Of a stretch of 64,000 nt of DNA, positions 35,906-48,743 are shown piece after piece. The stretch spans positions 70,169,478 through 70,233,477 of the forward strand of contig CM066738.1 of NCBI GenBank assembly GCA_033961575.1, given 5' to 3'. A program made the translations under genes and the position numbers. How positions within the stretch are numbered: the stretch's first letter is position 1; each line of letters starts with the position of its first letter. The notes below the pieces were generated by a model, which made no database searches, had not been told where the DNA came from, and saw only the letters and a list, made by a program, of their open reading frames with translations. The stretch comes from Aselliscus stoliczkanus. Its lineage: Eukaryota; Chordata; Mammalia; Chiroptera; Hipposideridae.

Positions 35906-38416
35906 GAGTTTAGCTCCTAGAAAAGGAGGAGACCAGGCAGTATGCTAGAGTAATAGTCAAGTAGACGAGTGAAATTTCAACCCCACGGAAGGGATGAAAA
36001 CGAAAAAGAGGAACCAAGACAATTCCTAGTGAATTTTGGGCAAACTCAGTGACGTTAAACCTGTATTCATAGGCTCACTTCCCAAACATAAAAGGTGGTA
36101 CATCAAATGTAGGGCAGCAAGAGCCTAAGAAGGCTGTCTCCATGGAGGGTGGCAAAATGATTGGGTCAGGTTGCCCATGTATGGGGAAGTCCCCAGTACC
36201 TATGGCTGAGGGGTTGTAGGCAAGGCAGTTGTATGAAAGTAGCGTTGAAATTTATCACATAAGAGGATAAATTTTGGCTCAGAATGAGAACTTTCATTTT
36301 CAAAAATAAAAACACTTGAAATTTAAAATAGCGTAAGAAACTAGGAAAAGAGAAAAAGAAAAAATATCTCCCCACAATCCCACCACATTAACCAAATTCA
36401 CCATGTATTTCCTTTGTCTTTCTTCATTTATGTGTATTTTAGGTTGGTGGAATGAGAAAAATGTACATATAATTTTCATTTTGATTTTTAAATAAAATTA
36501 TAGGACAAGCACGTTCCTATTTTCCTACATGATTTCTCATAAGGATAATCTTTAATGGTTATATAATTGCATGGAGTGTGTGAACCATAACGAATTATGA
36601 CCCTGTTGTTGGATGTTAAGGTTGTGGCTGTTTTTTATCTTGTTATCAATATTCTCTTTAAGGTTCCTTGTAGTCCTGTGATACTCTGATTCTATGTTTG
36701 GCAAAGGGACATGAAAACGACTTGTCAAGTTATCCTCTCCATCTCTAATTCCTTTTAAGAGGGGCCTTTTGAGATAGACCTGTTATATTAAATCAGATTT
36801 CTATTTCCTCTGAGTATCACTTGCACAAAAAGATTTTTAAAGAATTCCATCCAGTTGCCTATTTGGAAAATTTTCTTTCAGATGTACCCTCTAAAATGAA
36901 GAATTAATATAAAGAATTCTTATATACCTAACCACCATAATGATCAAAACTGAAGAATTAATTTTCATACAGCATTCTTATTAACCTTCTTCAGATGTCA
37001 CCAATTTTTTTCACTGTGTCCTTTTCTGATCCCAGATCCAAAGAGGCTGAATTAGCTGTTGTGTCTCCTTTAATCTAGAGTTGGTCTTCAATCTTTCTTT
37101 GTATTTCACAACGTTGACACTTTTAAAAATCACTGGCCAAATGGATGAGTCATGTCCTAGGTGGGAAAGAGTGGGACAGTCTGAGATTTCATCATGCTAC
37201 TGAGAATGGTGGCACAATTGAAAAGCTATGAATTGCTTATTTCTGGAATTTTCCATTTAATATTTTTGGACTGCAGTTGAGCACAGGTAATTAAAACCAA
37301 GGAAAAGTGAAACTATGAATAAGGTGGGACTACTGTACTATTTTTTCCTTAGTAAGTACTGTAGAGACATACTTTGACACTATATAAATATCTTGTTTCT
37401 CATCATACTTTCATTAATTTTAGCTTTCATTGATGATTCTTCCCTGAATCAGTTATTACTATGTTTTCCAGAAGGTAATTTTCTATTTTCATTATTTTTC
37501 TATGATTATTAGTTGTAATTTACCTTTGTCAGGCTTTATGGATTTCCTTGACCCATACAGCCCTAGATATCCTTTGTTAAACCAAAAGAAGAGAATGTTT
37601 ATCTACCACTTATTCTGTGTTGCTTTTGTTCTCAAAATGCATGGAGACCACCAAAGATGGAGGTGCCCAGACAAAGGCATGAAGATGATGGAGCATGTGC
37701 ATGTGTTTGCACTGACTATTGGTTTTCCGAGTCTTTGTCAGCTAATCATAGCTCATGCTGCCAAGGAATCAGAGGCACTGTGTAATATGTTATTTATCCT
37801 TAAATCATCACTGTAAAGTAATAAGGAAGTAGCAACTGTCACTTCCATTCTACAGATGAGAAACCCAGGAATGTAGATACACTGCCCTGGGTCAGATAGT
37901 GGCACAGTTGGGACTAGTTTCCAGCATCTGAAGTTTTTAAGTTCCTACCTGAGGCTGCTCTAAAAATTATATTACTCTATTTGTGTAAGGGTAATATAAT
38001 ATCTCTTCAAGAAAATATGTTGCTTTTGAACAAAATCATTTTTTTGCTAATTATTATGTCTTTCACCCATTGTAATCCAATCTATTATTTGCAAACAACA
38101 ACAATAATAGGTTTTTAAACAGAAGCTTCTTGCAGACATAAATTACAAGAATTGCTTTTTTTTTTTTTTTTTTTTTACCTCAAGCTGAATTCTTGATGAT
38201 GATTTAACTTCTAAAGATGGAATCTTCCATTTATCCAGAATGGATAAGAAGTTCTGGCTAACTGAACATTACTGTATGTTGCAGGGTCCCCACTCTTCAA
38301 AGAGTCCAAGCACAAAGATGAAGGGAAAGGTTTTACTTCTTCAAAATTGCACAGTATGTCACATTAGTATGAACAGTAACTCTCATTACATAGTCCCATT
38401 AAAAAAGGAGGGAGAA
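35906..38416. other. Intergenic, AT-rich, mostly unrecognised
   Basis: The stretch at 36400-36670 reads like an old interspersed repeat of uncertain class. Otherwise only the MIR at 37835. Confidence 0.45.
37835..37930 (+). mobile_element. MIR fragment
   Basis: CATTCTACAGATGAGAAACC and GGGTCAGATAGTGGCACAG match the MIR core. Confidence 0.65.
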
Positions 38417-38561
38417 GGGCTGGCCAAGTGGCTCAGTTGGTTAAGAGCTTGCTCAAGAGTATGAGCTGAGCTCTGAGCAACAGCAGTTCGATGCCCAGCC
38501 CGAGCTGAGCTACCAATAGGTGGCAGGATGGCACAGCTAACATAAAAAAAAAAAAAAAAAA
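38417..38561 (+). mobile_element. Short SINE, family B
   Basis: Head GGGCTGGCCAAGTGGCTCAG, GAGCTGAGCTCTGAGCAACAG body, GGTGGCAGGATGGCACAGC and an A run. The flanks GGAGGGAGA and GAGGGAGGAGA suggest an imperfect target duplication. Confidence 0.88.
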
Positions 38562-41500
38562 GAGGGAGGAGATGAATTTAAAAAAAAAAATCTTCTGTGT
38601 TACCCTGTTTTCTTGTCATTTGTCTATTTCTCCTAAAAATAACTTGTGGGAGAAAAAAAAATTTAGGTGAGGGGAACTTCCTGATGATTGGTATTTTGAA
38701 TTTTAAAAAGTTACCAATATATCTGTCATTAAACTTCTTTTCCTTACGGTACCAGTAATTAGATGCCACTACTGGGATACCAGGCATCCTTACTTGTTCA
38801 TAGAATCAAGACCCATTGTGAATTCTGAGTGTCTCAGCACAGGCATTCCTTCTCGTTGTTATTTTGTTTTATTTTTAAGTCATTTGTGTCTCCCATTTGT
38901 GTCCCTTTACCTCGCACAAATTAGTCACTGGGTAAATATTTGCTGACTCACCCGCTGACCCACTGACTGCCAGACTTCACATCCAGAACAAGGGCACAGC
39001 TGAGGCATCCCTGGATTCCTAAGTTTTTTTTCTTATTTCAAAAAACAATACATGCTCATTATAGAAACTTGTAAAATAGAGAAACATACACACACAAAGG
39101 AGAAAATAAAGTTCTCCCTATCTTACCAGCCATAGAAATGATTATGCCATATGATGAGCATTTTCCCATTTATGAAATATTCTTCAAAACCACGTTTTTA
39201 ATGGCAATAGAATGATCCATTTTGCGGATGTGCCACATTTAACCATATCCTTGTTATGTAAATTTCTTACAATTTGCCACTTAAAGGTTATGTTGTAATG
39301 TTATAAAATAAACTCTCTATTAGAGCTGATTATCAAGTTACTTTCCAAAAGGATTTTATCCGCTTAAGACTAGTGCCCCAGGTATTTTAAATGCTGACAG
39401 TTGAGAGAAATGAGGGTTTTGAAACAACTCCTTTCCTTTTAAACAGACTTCAGTGTGATGAGACTGAAGTAACGTTTTCCTCCAGACTTAATTCTAGGCC
39501 CCTTTGAAGGGTACAGTAAACTACAGGGGAATGGATAATTTGGAAAGCATGTCTGGAAACCTCAACCTAAACAGAAGAGAGAGCATTTGCCCTTAAAAAA
39601 AAAAACTTGTGAGATAAAGCAAAGGAGCAATGATGCCCCAAACTGAGTGATGAATAACACAAAACAACTAATATTGTTATGCTGATTGTTGTCACTTTAT
39701 TCATGCCCTCAAATAAAATTCTCTTTACAAAAGAGAAAATCCTGCTAATTAGAAGGGGAAAATATTGGAGAGATGAATCAGTCAAAAGGAAAGAGTACTT
39801 AAAAAAAATTAACTTTCACTCTTACTCTGAGTAATATATGTATTTGTTTTATTCCAAAAAAAATAATTAAAAAAATAATATATAATTAAAGCCAAAACTT
39901 TCCAATATTATTTGCCATTATTGTAAAGAAAATTCCATTCTGGTGCTTGTCTTCTTCTGCCACCTCAGGCTGGCAGACCAGTTGTCAACCTGGAAGCTTT
40001 GCTCAGTACCTACAGCAGGTATCTATCAGCTTCTAAATATAGCATGTACATATCTCTATTAAGTCAGAGTTTAAAATGACTGAGCCATTATGAACATGTA
40101 AAGTATTATTGTTTTTGTAACATAATTGTTAGTTTAAATTTAACCCTTAATAGGAAATTTTATTTCCAGGTTTCCAGTCAAGCAAAGGCTCCACTACTTG
40201 GAACTTTGGAAAGCTCTAGAGATAGAGCTCTGGGCTCTGAGCCAGTCATTTGGTGGGAAACCACCATTTTAGAAAGTGTGAATTTTGGAGTGCAGAGGGA
40301 GTGAGATTTAAATCAATCTTTATGTGGGACAATTTTGCTGAAAAGCCTGATTAATTGACCATTTCCTTATTTTACAGTTGTGTTTTAATTGATTGTCATA
40401 AATCCAATTCCAGCTTATTTTCCAGTTACAAGCTTATTTATTACATATATAGCTTTATGGCTCATGAATGAATATTGTAATCACCATTAGTCAAAAGAAG
40501 ATATGCTGTAGAGAGTTGGGTAAATGTACTTTTATTAATATGATAAGAAAGCAGTATTAATCTCACTTTCTTTGTGCATTTCTTTAGATAGCATCATGGT
40601 TAACCTTGCAATTCTAATTAAAGACATTAGCTAAAGACAGATTAGCTCAAGTCAGATCATCAAAAGTGAATTGAAAGCCACCAAAGTTTCATCCAAAAGC
40701 ATACTGGGCAGTCAATGGCACCATAGTCATGTTGTCAGGGGATAAAGAGTAAGCTATATTTCTAGGACCCTTATATTTCCCTTTGGCAAGGAAGTGGGAT
40801 GGAGAGGAAGATGGAAGATGTGTAACCACTTCTAAACAACGTAAGAAAAGATATAATTTTTTCTATTGATATTTTCCTTTCTAGTAGTGATAGTAGATCT
40901 AAAAGTTCTAAGCTGGAGTAAAGGTCTAAGTAGCTAGGATTTGAGACAGAGAGTGGGATCTACGGTCTGGGGCATCTAGAGGATGTGGCACTCTAGTGTA
41001 CTCTAGGATGGAGTGAACAGAAGTAGAACATTTACATTTTCTTCCTCTGATTCCCACACTTGTGACTGCCCATGCCAATTTAGCTTCCTTAGTTCTACCA
41101 TGTCAGTGGATGGGTTTGGGGTCAACAGGAAATGATGATTTAGAGGATGTTGTTGGTTATCTGTCCATTTCTCTCCATTATCCATTCTATGGACCCACAT
41201 TTTCATTTTAGTTTATAGCATCTCCCATGTACTCCCATGAGGGGAGCCAACCTCAACTTTAGTTCTTGATTGGTTTCACCTGGTCAGCCCATTCCATTCC
41301 CAAGCTAGGGTCATTGGTTCAGGGGTAAGCATATGACTTTGGGGGACCAATCAAGATCAATCTCAGGACTCCTGCTTGGAATCCTTAACTAGGGTTTTCT
41401 CTCTCTACTTCTGGATGCCAAAATATACAGGAACCATCACAGTCCTTTTGCCACCTTAGAGAAATGACCTAAAGATGAAGTTAACATATGAAAGAAACAC

Positions 41501-42077
41501 ATAGAAAAACGTGACAGAAATGGAGCAGAAGTTCCTGGGTTAAAGTGACTGAACTTCCAGTTACATAAACACATGAATGTTCTCATTGTTCAATCCAGCT
41601 AGAGAAGAATTTCTATGTCTTGGAACCAAAAACATTGCAACTTTTACAGAAGGTTGAAGGCGTCTTGTGTCTAGGCATCATATGGCCCAGATCTAAGGGC
41701 TGTGTCTTCCTTCTGATATGTTATGAATGGTAATCAATTACTCATATTAACCTAGGATATAGATTAAATGTTATACATTTGCAGTGAATAACAGTAGAAA
41801 ACTGTTCAAGTATACAATCATGTTTAATGAGGAGGGGAAAGGTGGTATTTTGGGATCTAGTCATCATTTATCACACATTTCAATGAGAAAATCTGCTCCA
41901 ATTTCCAAACAAGCAACTTACGAATGAATTTTGGGGACCCTCTAGGTCTCAGGTTTCTCATGAGGGTATAATAATAATATTATTAATAGATGAAGTTTAA
42001 GGCATCTTCTAGCTTTAATAGTCTATTATTCTTTGTTACTGGTTCATTTTAAGTAAGTACAAGCAAATCCCTGTAAT
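38562..42077. other. SINE-free AT-rich interval
   Basis: About 3.5 kb without a recognisable young element. 39040-39300 and 41250-41580 look like old repeats I cannot classify. The part around 40.1-40.65 kb has several homeodomain-type TTAATTG/ATTAATT words. Confidence 0.45.
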
Positions 42078-42092
42078 AGGACAGCATTTTTT

Positions 42093-42509
42093 AAAAGATT
42101 TTATTGGGAAATTGGGGGAGGAGAACAGCATTAGGGAATTGGGGAAGGGGAACAGACAAGTTGCTGTCCTTTTGTCCTTCAGTCTAGTTATGGAGGACGT
42201 CGCTTCACTGGCCCATGTTGGTATTATCATTGCGCTCTTTCCGGATGAGGCAGTTACCAGCCGGCCATTGGATGGCTGCTCACAGCGGCTCATGGTAGCT
42301 CACAAAATTGCACGCCCGCTGCTGGCCAGCCCCACTGCAGCTTATGCTTTCACCGGCGACTCCTGGCAGCCCAGCTCCGGGTTGAGCTGTTGTTCACCAT
42401 CTTAGCTGTAGCGTCACTGGCCCTCATGTGGGATCTGAACCAGGGCCCTGCTGCTCAGAGCTGGCATCCCAAGCCAACTCCTAACCAACGCACCACTCGG
42501 CTGCCCCAT
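42093..42509 (-). mobile_element. Long SINE, family A variant-centre subfamily, first of a tandem pair
   Basis: AAAAGATTTTATTGGGAAATT start with doubled tail; the centre has the CCCCACTGCAGCTTATGC form. Flanked by AGGACAGCATTTTTT (42078-42092) and AGGGCAGCATTTTTT (42510-42524). Confidence 0.93.
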
Positions 42510-42524
42510 AGGGCAGCATTTTTT

Positions 42525-42956
42525 TTTTTTAAGATTTTATTGGTGAATTGGGGGAGGGGAACAGCACTGGGGAATCGGGGAAGGGGAACAGATAAGTTGC
42601 TCTCTTTTTGTTCTTCAGTCTAGTTGCAGAGGATATTGCTTCACTGGCCCATGTTGGTATCGTCATTGCACCCTTCCTGGATGAGGCAGATCGGTTGGGG
42701 CCTCTGCCTCTGGATGGTCGCTCATTGCAGCTATTGGCAGCTCACGCTAGCTGCAGGCCACTCACTGAAGCCTATAGCAGCCCACTGCAGCAGGGGCTGC
42801 AGCCTACACTGTCCCCAGGGCTCGCACAGCCCACCTCCAGGTGGAGCTGTTGTTAGCTGTAGAGGGCAGTGTCACTGGCCCTCATATGTGGGATCCAAAC
42901 CGGGGCCGTTGGCATCCCAAAACCAGCTCTTAACCAATGCGCCACTCGGCCGGCCC
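42525..42956 (-). mobile_element. Long SINE, family A, second of a tandem pair at one target
   Basis: T run, AAGATTTTATTGGTGAATT, doubled tail, one internal unit, ending CACTCGGCCGGCCC. Flanked by AGGGCAGCATTTTTT at 42510-42524 and 42957-42971. Confidence 0.93.
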
Positions 42957-42971
42957 AGGGCAGCATTTTTT

Positions 42972-45398
42972 AATAATGGCATTTGAAGATTGTTCATTTC
43001 CTGTTCAGCAAGCTATATCTTGTTTGTTTTCACAGCGGTTGAGAATTTGCTATCATTATGTTAATCATTTATGAAATTCTAGCATAGTACTTACATCTTG
43101 CCTCTAAATATTTATATACAGAACACCTTATTTCCTATAGCAAATTCATTTTTTGATTTGTCAGTTTTATGGAAACCTGAGAGATCCACATAAGCTCATA
43201 TTTCTAAGCAAAAACAAATAGTAATTTCCTCCTTCTCTACCCTTGCGTTAGTCAAAGCAGGGACTTTTTCTAAGACTAGAGATATTTGTCATCTTTAGAT
43301 GGTTTTAACATAAAAATGTAATGGTTGGTAGTATTTTTGGTTCAACACTTAAGTTATAGAATGAAAAACAAGTGATCAAATAAGCACAAAGAGTGTCTTG
43401 AAATAAAAAGATCCATACTTAGAATCACGATTAGGCAAAACCTACCTTACCTATAGTGTGGCAGGTGATGGGCCATCTGGTAGGAATTAAATGTTCCTTG
43501 GAGACTCCCCTTAACCAAATCTCTCCCATTAGACTTGCTAAGGAGTCTGGAATTCTACAAGTCACTCCTTTAAGAAATCATTCTAAACAAAGTCCCCACT
43601 GAAACAGTACTGTTACCCTGAAGGGCTGGTTATTAGCCCATTAACTCCCAGTAGCACACTAGCTTAGATCAGCCCAGTGGCCACCTGTTTGGAGATGGGT
43701 TGTTGAGAAAGGGAAGAACAGAAGGGTTGAACGTGGGGTAGCCTGATGAGAGTCCCTGTTGGTTACACAGCACTGGGTATGAGAACAAGGGACCAAAGAC
43801 AATTTGACTTATTTCATAATGTTGCCTTAGGCTTTCCCTATATATCTTGATTCAAAATAAGTCAGTAGATTTCATTCTCCTTGTTGTGTCTCAGAGGGTG
43901 CTGACCAGAATAGATCCTCCTTCCATATCACTCCTATTCTCTGCCCTGGTTTTCCTCAAATACAGTCATCTACAAAGAAGTCTTCCCAGGACTTCTGTGA
44001 TGTGGCTCAGCAGTTGTTCTGCAGGCAAAAAAGCAGTTTGGGTGCTGCTTCTCTCTCTTGAAGGACTTACTTAGGGTTATGTCCAGGAATAATGCTTTTT
44101 CAGTGAGCACCGAGTTGATGCATGGAGGGAAAAAATGAGAAACAATTCTTCCTCCAGCCCACAGTCCCTGTATCAACATCTGAGAAATGAAGCAAATGAG
44201 AGAAAATGTGACATGGACATCTGTTCTTGATGCTGTAACAGAAGTACAATTGAACTATTGCACTTCTAGGTGTGCTATGAATCTATTTGGGGCACATCTA
44301 GTTAGGTAAAAAATACATATATTTTTGTAAAATATTTTTTGGTGACAATTCTTTAAGAAAGGATCCTTAGGGCAGAAACTTTATCTACAGTATTCTTATA
44401 AGGCACTCCACCTCTTGTGGTATTGTGTGAGGGTGTTTGAACTAAATTCTTTAGTAGGTTTTGCCCTGTCTCTTATGTATTTGAAGGCTTCCAGGGAGGG
44501 AGGATCGGTGGTGTGAACAATGGTTCGTTTTCTTCAAATATGGCACCCATTCTCACAGTAGGCACGTCCCCACCAATAAAAAGAAATATGAACTACCTCA
44601 AACAACACAATGGAAAATGTAAGTGATAATATTCTTAAACTGTGTTCAGGAAGAATGAAAGGAACTTGACATTTTATTTGAATGGCCCCTTCAGAAATAA
44701 CCCTCTTTCTCTTGTACTCTTTTCTTATTTTATTTTTGATAAGTACCAGTCATAAATCTGTTCTTTTGTTATACTTAATGGCAAAGACACTTGCTCTGGA
44801 GACTAAAATCTGTTCCTTAAAATTGGAATGATGAAAACAAAAGATGCATGTGTCCAGCACTGAAAATGGAAGTTATACCTTTGCTTTGTGTTCATGGTCC
44901 TGGAAATGCCATTGATGTTTAATAAATTCTTGCTGATTTGTACTATTAGCCATGAATTCTTCTCTTAAAGTGCTCTTTCTAATAGGCTTAATAGATTATT
45001 GGCTAATACAGAATTCTGAATACAGATAATATAGTATTCTTAAGTGGCTGAAAAAAAGGAAAAGCATTTTGAAGTTGGAGGTAGAAGAATGTAGTGAAAT
45101 ATAAAGTTCATAAAAACTGAGACAAAGGCTGGGAAGCAAAGGAATAATGCCTGCTGCAATAATAGCTTCACAATAGCTCCTTTAAGGACCAAGCATACAA
45201 TGCCTGGGATTAGTAAATTTCCACAGGCTACAATCAAGATTTGTTTGTATTAGGATTATTGATCACAAAATAACTTATTAAGATACCATTTGATAAGCAA
45301 CTCTACTCAATATAAAATCCCACCAAAAGTTGACGTTTAAACCTTCCACTTGTGGATTCTATTTAGGAGAATGTAGAAGAAAAAAATTAAATTTAAAT
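42972..45398. other. SINE-free AT-rich interval
   Basis: About 2.4 kb with no recognised repeat or gene. Frames are short (at most 75 codons). Confidence 0.5.
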
Positions 45399-45410
45399 AG
45401 TCATATAAAG

Positions 45411-45802
45411 GGCCGGCCAGGTGGCTCAGTTGGTTAGAGTGCAAGCTCTGAGCAACAGGGTCGCAGGTTCGATTCCCACACGGGCCAGTGTGCTGCGTCC
45501 AAGCTGAACTGTTGCTGAGCTGCCAATGGGAGGCTGGATGGCTCAGCTGATGAGAGCATGTGCTCTTAACAACAAGGTTGCCAGTTCAACTCCTGCATGG
45601 GATGGTGGGCTGCACCTCCCCACAACTAGATTGAAAGCAGCAACTGGACTTGGAGCTGAGCTTGCTCTCTCCAAAACTAAGATTGAAGGACAACAACTTG
45701 ACTTGGAACTGATGGGTGCTGGAAAAACACAATGTTTCCTTCCCCAATTCCCCAACACTGTTCCCCTCCCCAATTCCCCAATAAAAATCTTTAAAAAAAG
45801 AA
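45411..45802 (+). mobile_element. Ves-like composite SINE with family A tail
   Basis: Head GGCCGGCCAGGTGGCTCAG, B-box GGTTCGATTCC, GGGCCAGTGTGCTGCG, a second tRNA-like unit (GGATGGCTCAGCTGATGAG), CACAACTAGATTGAAAGC, and then the same doubled CCCCAATTCCCCAA tail and AATAAA seen in family A. Perfect target duplication AGTCATATAAAG lies at 45399-45410 and 45803-45814. Confidence 0.93.
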
Positions 45803-45904
45803 AGTCATATAAAGAAATCATTAGTTTTAGTGTAGAATGGTGTGATATTGATAGTGCTGAAATTCATGCTTTGAACTTGGAGCATTGTGTCTTAAAACTT
45901 TCAG

Positions 45905-46025
45905 TATTATCACACTCAACAAGCATTTAGTGAGTGCTATGTACTAGACATTGTGTGCATCAATGGGGATACAAAGATGAGCAAGACATGATCTGTGCCC
46001 CTCAGGTTTCACAGACTAGAGGAGC
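45905..46025. mobile_element. L2/MIR-related relic
   Basis: GCATTTAGTGAGTGCTATGT and GGGGATACAAAGATGAGCAA. Confidence 0.55.
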
Positions 46026-46689
46026 ACAGGGATACAGTGCTGCCTGAGCATAAAGAGGGCAGCCGTAATTGTCATTATTGCCATAATTGTGGAAGTTGTG
46101 GTGGCTTGGGTGGAGAAAAATGAAGCCATTGAGTGATGGAAACACATATGACAGACAGCCTTCACTAGTTTTGTGATGGGTTTCACTGTCCTTAGAGTCA
46201 CATCAGTTGTGACTGTGAATACAACTTGGGGAACTCATGAGGACAGAATGGGTGCCGCAAACCCGGGCAAAGTTCTAGCCATCATGTGGTGCTTCCTCAA
46301 GTGAGAAAGGGTGCCAACTCTATCAGGAAGAAGAACGTTTTACATTTGTTAGGCATTAAAATATTTGCACCTTGAAAGAGTTTTCTTGGCTCTGCAACTT
46401 TCACTTTTGCCTCTGATATAAATACGATATGCTAAGCAAAAGTTTACGACTCCATTCATAGATTAATTATTGGCACATTTGTATATGCCAATAATATACA
46501 GAAAGGGTGAGTTTATGATCTTAAATAATCCCTAGTAGGAAATGTCTAACATTCTCAAAGGCTTTTTTCCATATCTTTTTCTAATGCCTTTGGTCACTTC
46601 CAACCTAGCTTTTTTGAGGTCTTGGTATGTCCTCCCTTCCCTCTCATCTCTCTTCCTCTTAAGAGGTGGCCTGAAATAGTTTATGTTTT

Positions 46690-46945
46690 TATTTATTCAT
46701 TAAACAGTTCAAACAGACTGCATGTTGAGCCACGCACTCTTTTAAGCACTTCATGAATATTAACTCATTTAGTCTCCAGAACTCTTCTTTGAAGTGGCTG
46801 CTGTTATTACCACCCCCTTATTACAGATGAGGAAAATGACAAGTAGAAATATTAAGGAACTTGCATAAGGACACACTGCTAGAGACAGAGAGCAAGCTAT
46901 AAAGCTGGGATTTGAACCCAGACCTCCATGCAGGTGCTTAACCGA
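46690..46945 (+). mobile_element. MIR, fairly complete
   Basis: TTAACTCATTTAGTCTCCAG, TTACAGATGAGGAAAATGAC, GGGATTTGAACCCAGACC appear in MIR order. Confidence 0.8.
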
Positions 46946-47100
46946 GCTGCAGTGCTGAGGTGTAGACAGATTCGGTGGCTGGTCCACCAGCTCAACTCTT
47001 GGCAGGCTCTTCCCTATTCACCTAGCCTTTTTCACTTCTGCCCATAGCATGCTGAGCTCCCTATAGAAAGATGCTTTTGAAATGCAGAGGTTGACAGCTG

Positions 47101-47243
47101 TTTTTCTTTTAGCTGAGCCATCCTGCCACCTGTTGGCAGCTCAGTGGCAGCTCAGCTCGGGCTGGGCATTGAACTGCTGTTGCTCAGAGCTCAGCTCCCA
47201 CTCTTGAGAGAACTCTTAACCAACTGAGCCACTCGGCCGGCCC
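47101..47243 (-). mobile_element. Short SINE, family B
   Basis: AGCTGAGCCATCCTGCCACC through CACTCGGCCGGCCC. No clear target duplication. Confidence 0.88.
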
Positions 47244-48229
47244 TTGCCAGCTTTATTTGCGGATCCACACTGTGGTTTTTGGCTAGAGTCTACTGGGCAC
47301 TGGCTTTGTGGTAGTCCATTTTTAAAAATGATGTAATATTCTCACTCACTGTTTTTGTTGGATAATTGCATGTCTTAAATTTGTGGTATTATAAACAGAG
47401 CAGTAATCTGGCTTAAGAGTAGCTAGAGAAAGTTATTTGATATCCATTAAATCAAGTTTCTATTTTTATTCATCTCAGTAGAGGTGAATATTATTATGGT
47501 CAGGAAAAAGCAACATCATGGAATATATTCTAGTGAGTGTCTCCTGACTGGATAGTTTGAAAAAAAAAAAAAAAGAAAGAGAAAGCCTTCTGAAGAAGGT
47601 AGGCAACAATTCTGCTTCCTTCCCTAACAGGTGAATAAAATTTTCCCCATAGATATTATGACAGTTTAGCTTCCTTTAGAATATGAATTTTAAAGAGGAA
47701 AAAAACCACACTTTTTATAGTTCATGGACTTGCAAGAATGATTGTTTTTTAAAGACCTGTTTAAAGTGCTGCTACCTAAAATATTTACCTTACTCAGAAA
47801 ATTCTGATAGTTCAAGATAAATGAAAACATTAAATAGTGTAAAACAATTACTTATTTAGTAAATATGAAGTCCCTGACAGTAATCATATTTAAATTAAGG
47901 ACATTCATTGTCAGTGATTGCTTTTCATCAGTGTTCTGTGATTTAGTTGACTTATTATATATTTATAGGCAAAGAACAGATTATTTACGTAGCATCTTCC
48001 ATCAAAAGGCATTTCAGCAGTTTGAAAACTTGAGCCTAAGCTAATTGTTTTATCTTTGGAGATGAATCATTCCTTTTGTTTAGCCCATTGGTATAGTATT
48101 TAGATTAACTTGTAGGCTTCTATTTAACCTGACAGAGTCCAAAAAGCCAGATCAGACATATGCCAGTTTTCCTGGGGCCATGACAGAGCTACATGCAGGG
48201 AGGAGGATCTAAGTCATTAGCTGGTGATT

Positions 48230-48345
48230 AATGTTTATAGAAAGTAATATTTCTACCATTTTACAGATGGAGCAACTGAGGCACTGAGAGGTTAAGTGGC
48301 TTGCCCTTGATCACAAATCTGTTTAGTAGACCCAGGAAAATCAGG
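48230..48345 (+). mobile_element. MIR fragment
   Basis: CATTTTACAGATGGAGCAAC, GAGGTTAAGTGGCTTGCCC. Confidence 0.75.
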
Positions 48346-48371
48346 CACTCATGCCAGCTGACCATGATTTT

Positions 48372-48729
48372 CTTTTTTTTTTAAAGATTTTATTGGGGGA
48401 ATTTGGGGAGGAGAACAGATAAGTTGCTGTCCTTTTTGTTCTTCAGTCTATTTGTGGAGGACATGACTTCACTGGCCCATGTTGGTATTGTGATTGCTCT
48501 CTTTCTGGCTGAGGCAGTTGGTTGATCACAGTAGCTTATGGCAGCCCACTGCAGCAGGGGCTGCAGCGTATGCCATTGCGGGCAACTCATGGGAGCCTAG
48601 CTCTAGGTTGAGCTGTTGTCTATAGAGGGCAGTGTCACTGGCCCTCATGTGGGATCCAAACCGGGGCCCTACTGTTCAGAGCTGGAGTCCCAAGCCAACT
48701 CTTAACCAATGCACCACTCGGCCAACCCC
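48372..48729 (-). mobile_element. Long SINE, family A variant-centre subfamily, shortened
   Basis: T run, AAAGATTTTATTGGGGGAAT, ending CACTCGGCCAACCCC; part of the centre is missing. Perfect 14-bp target duplication CTGACCATGATTTT lies at 48358-48371 and 48730-48743. This is the last SINE before GATA6. Confidence 0.92.
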
Positions 48730-48743
48730 CTGACCATGATTTT

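Noticed and set aside
1..48743. CRISPR arrays, operons, prophage or other bacterial systems
   Set aside because: The repeats are eukaryotic SINEs, MIR and L1. There are no evenly spaced direct repeats with spacers and no gene-dense coding.
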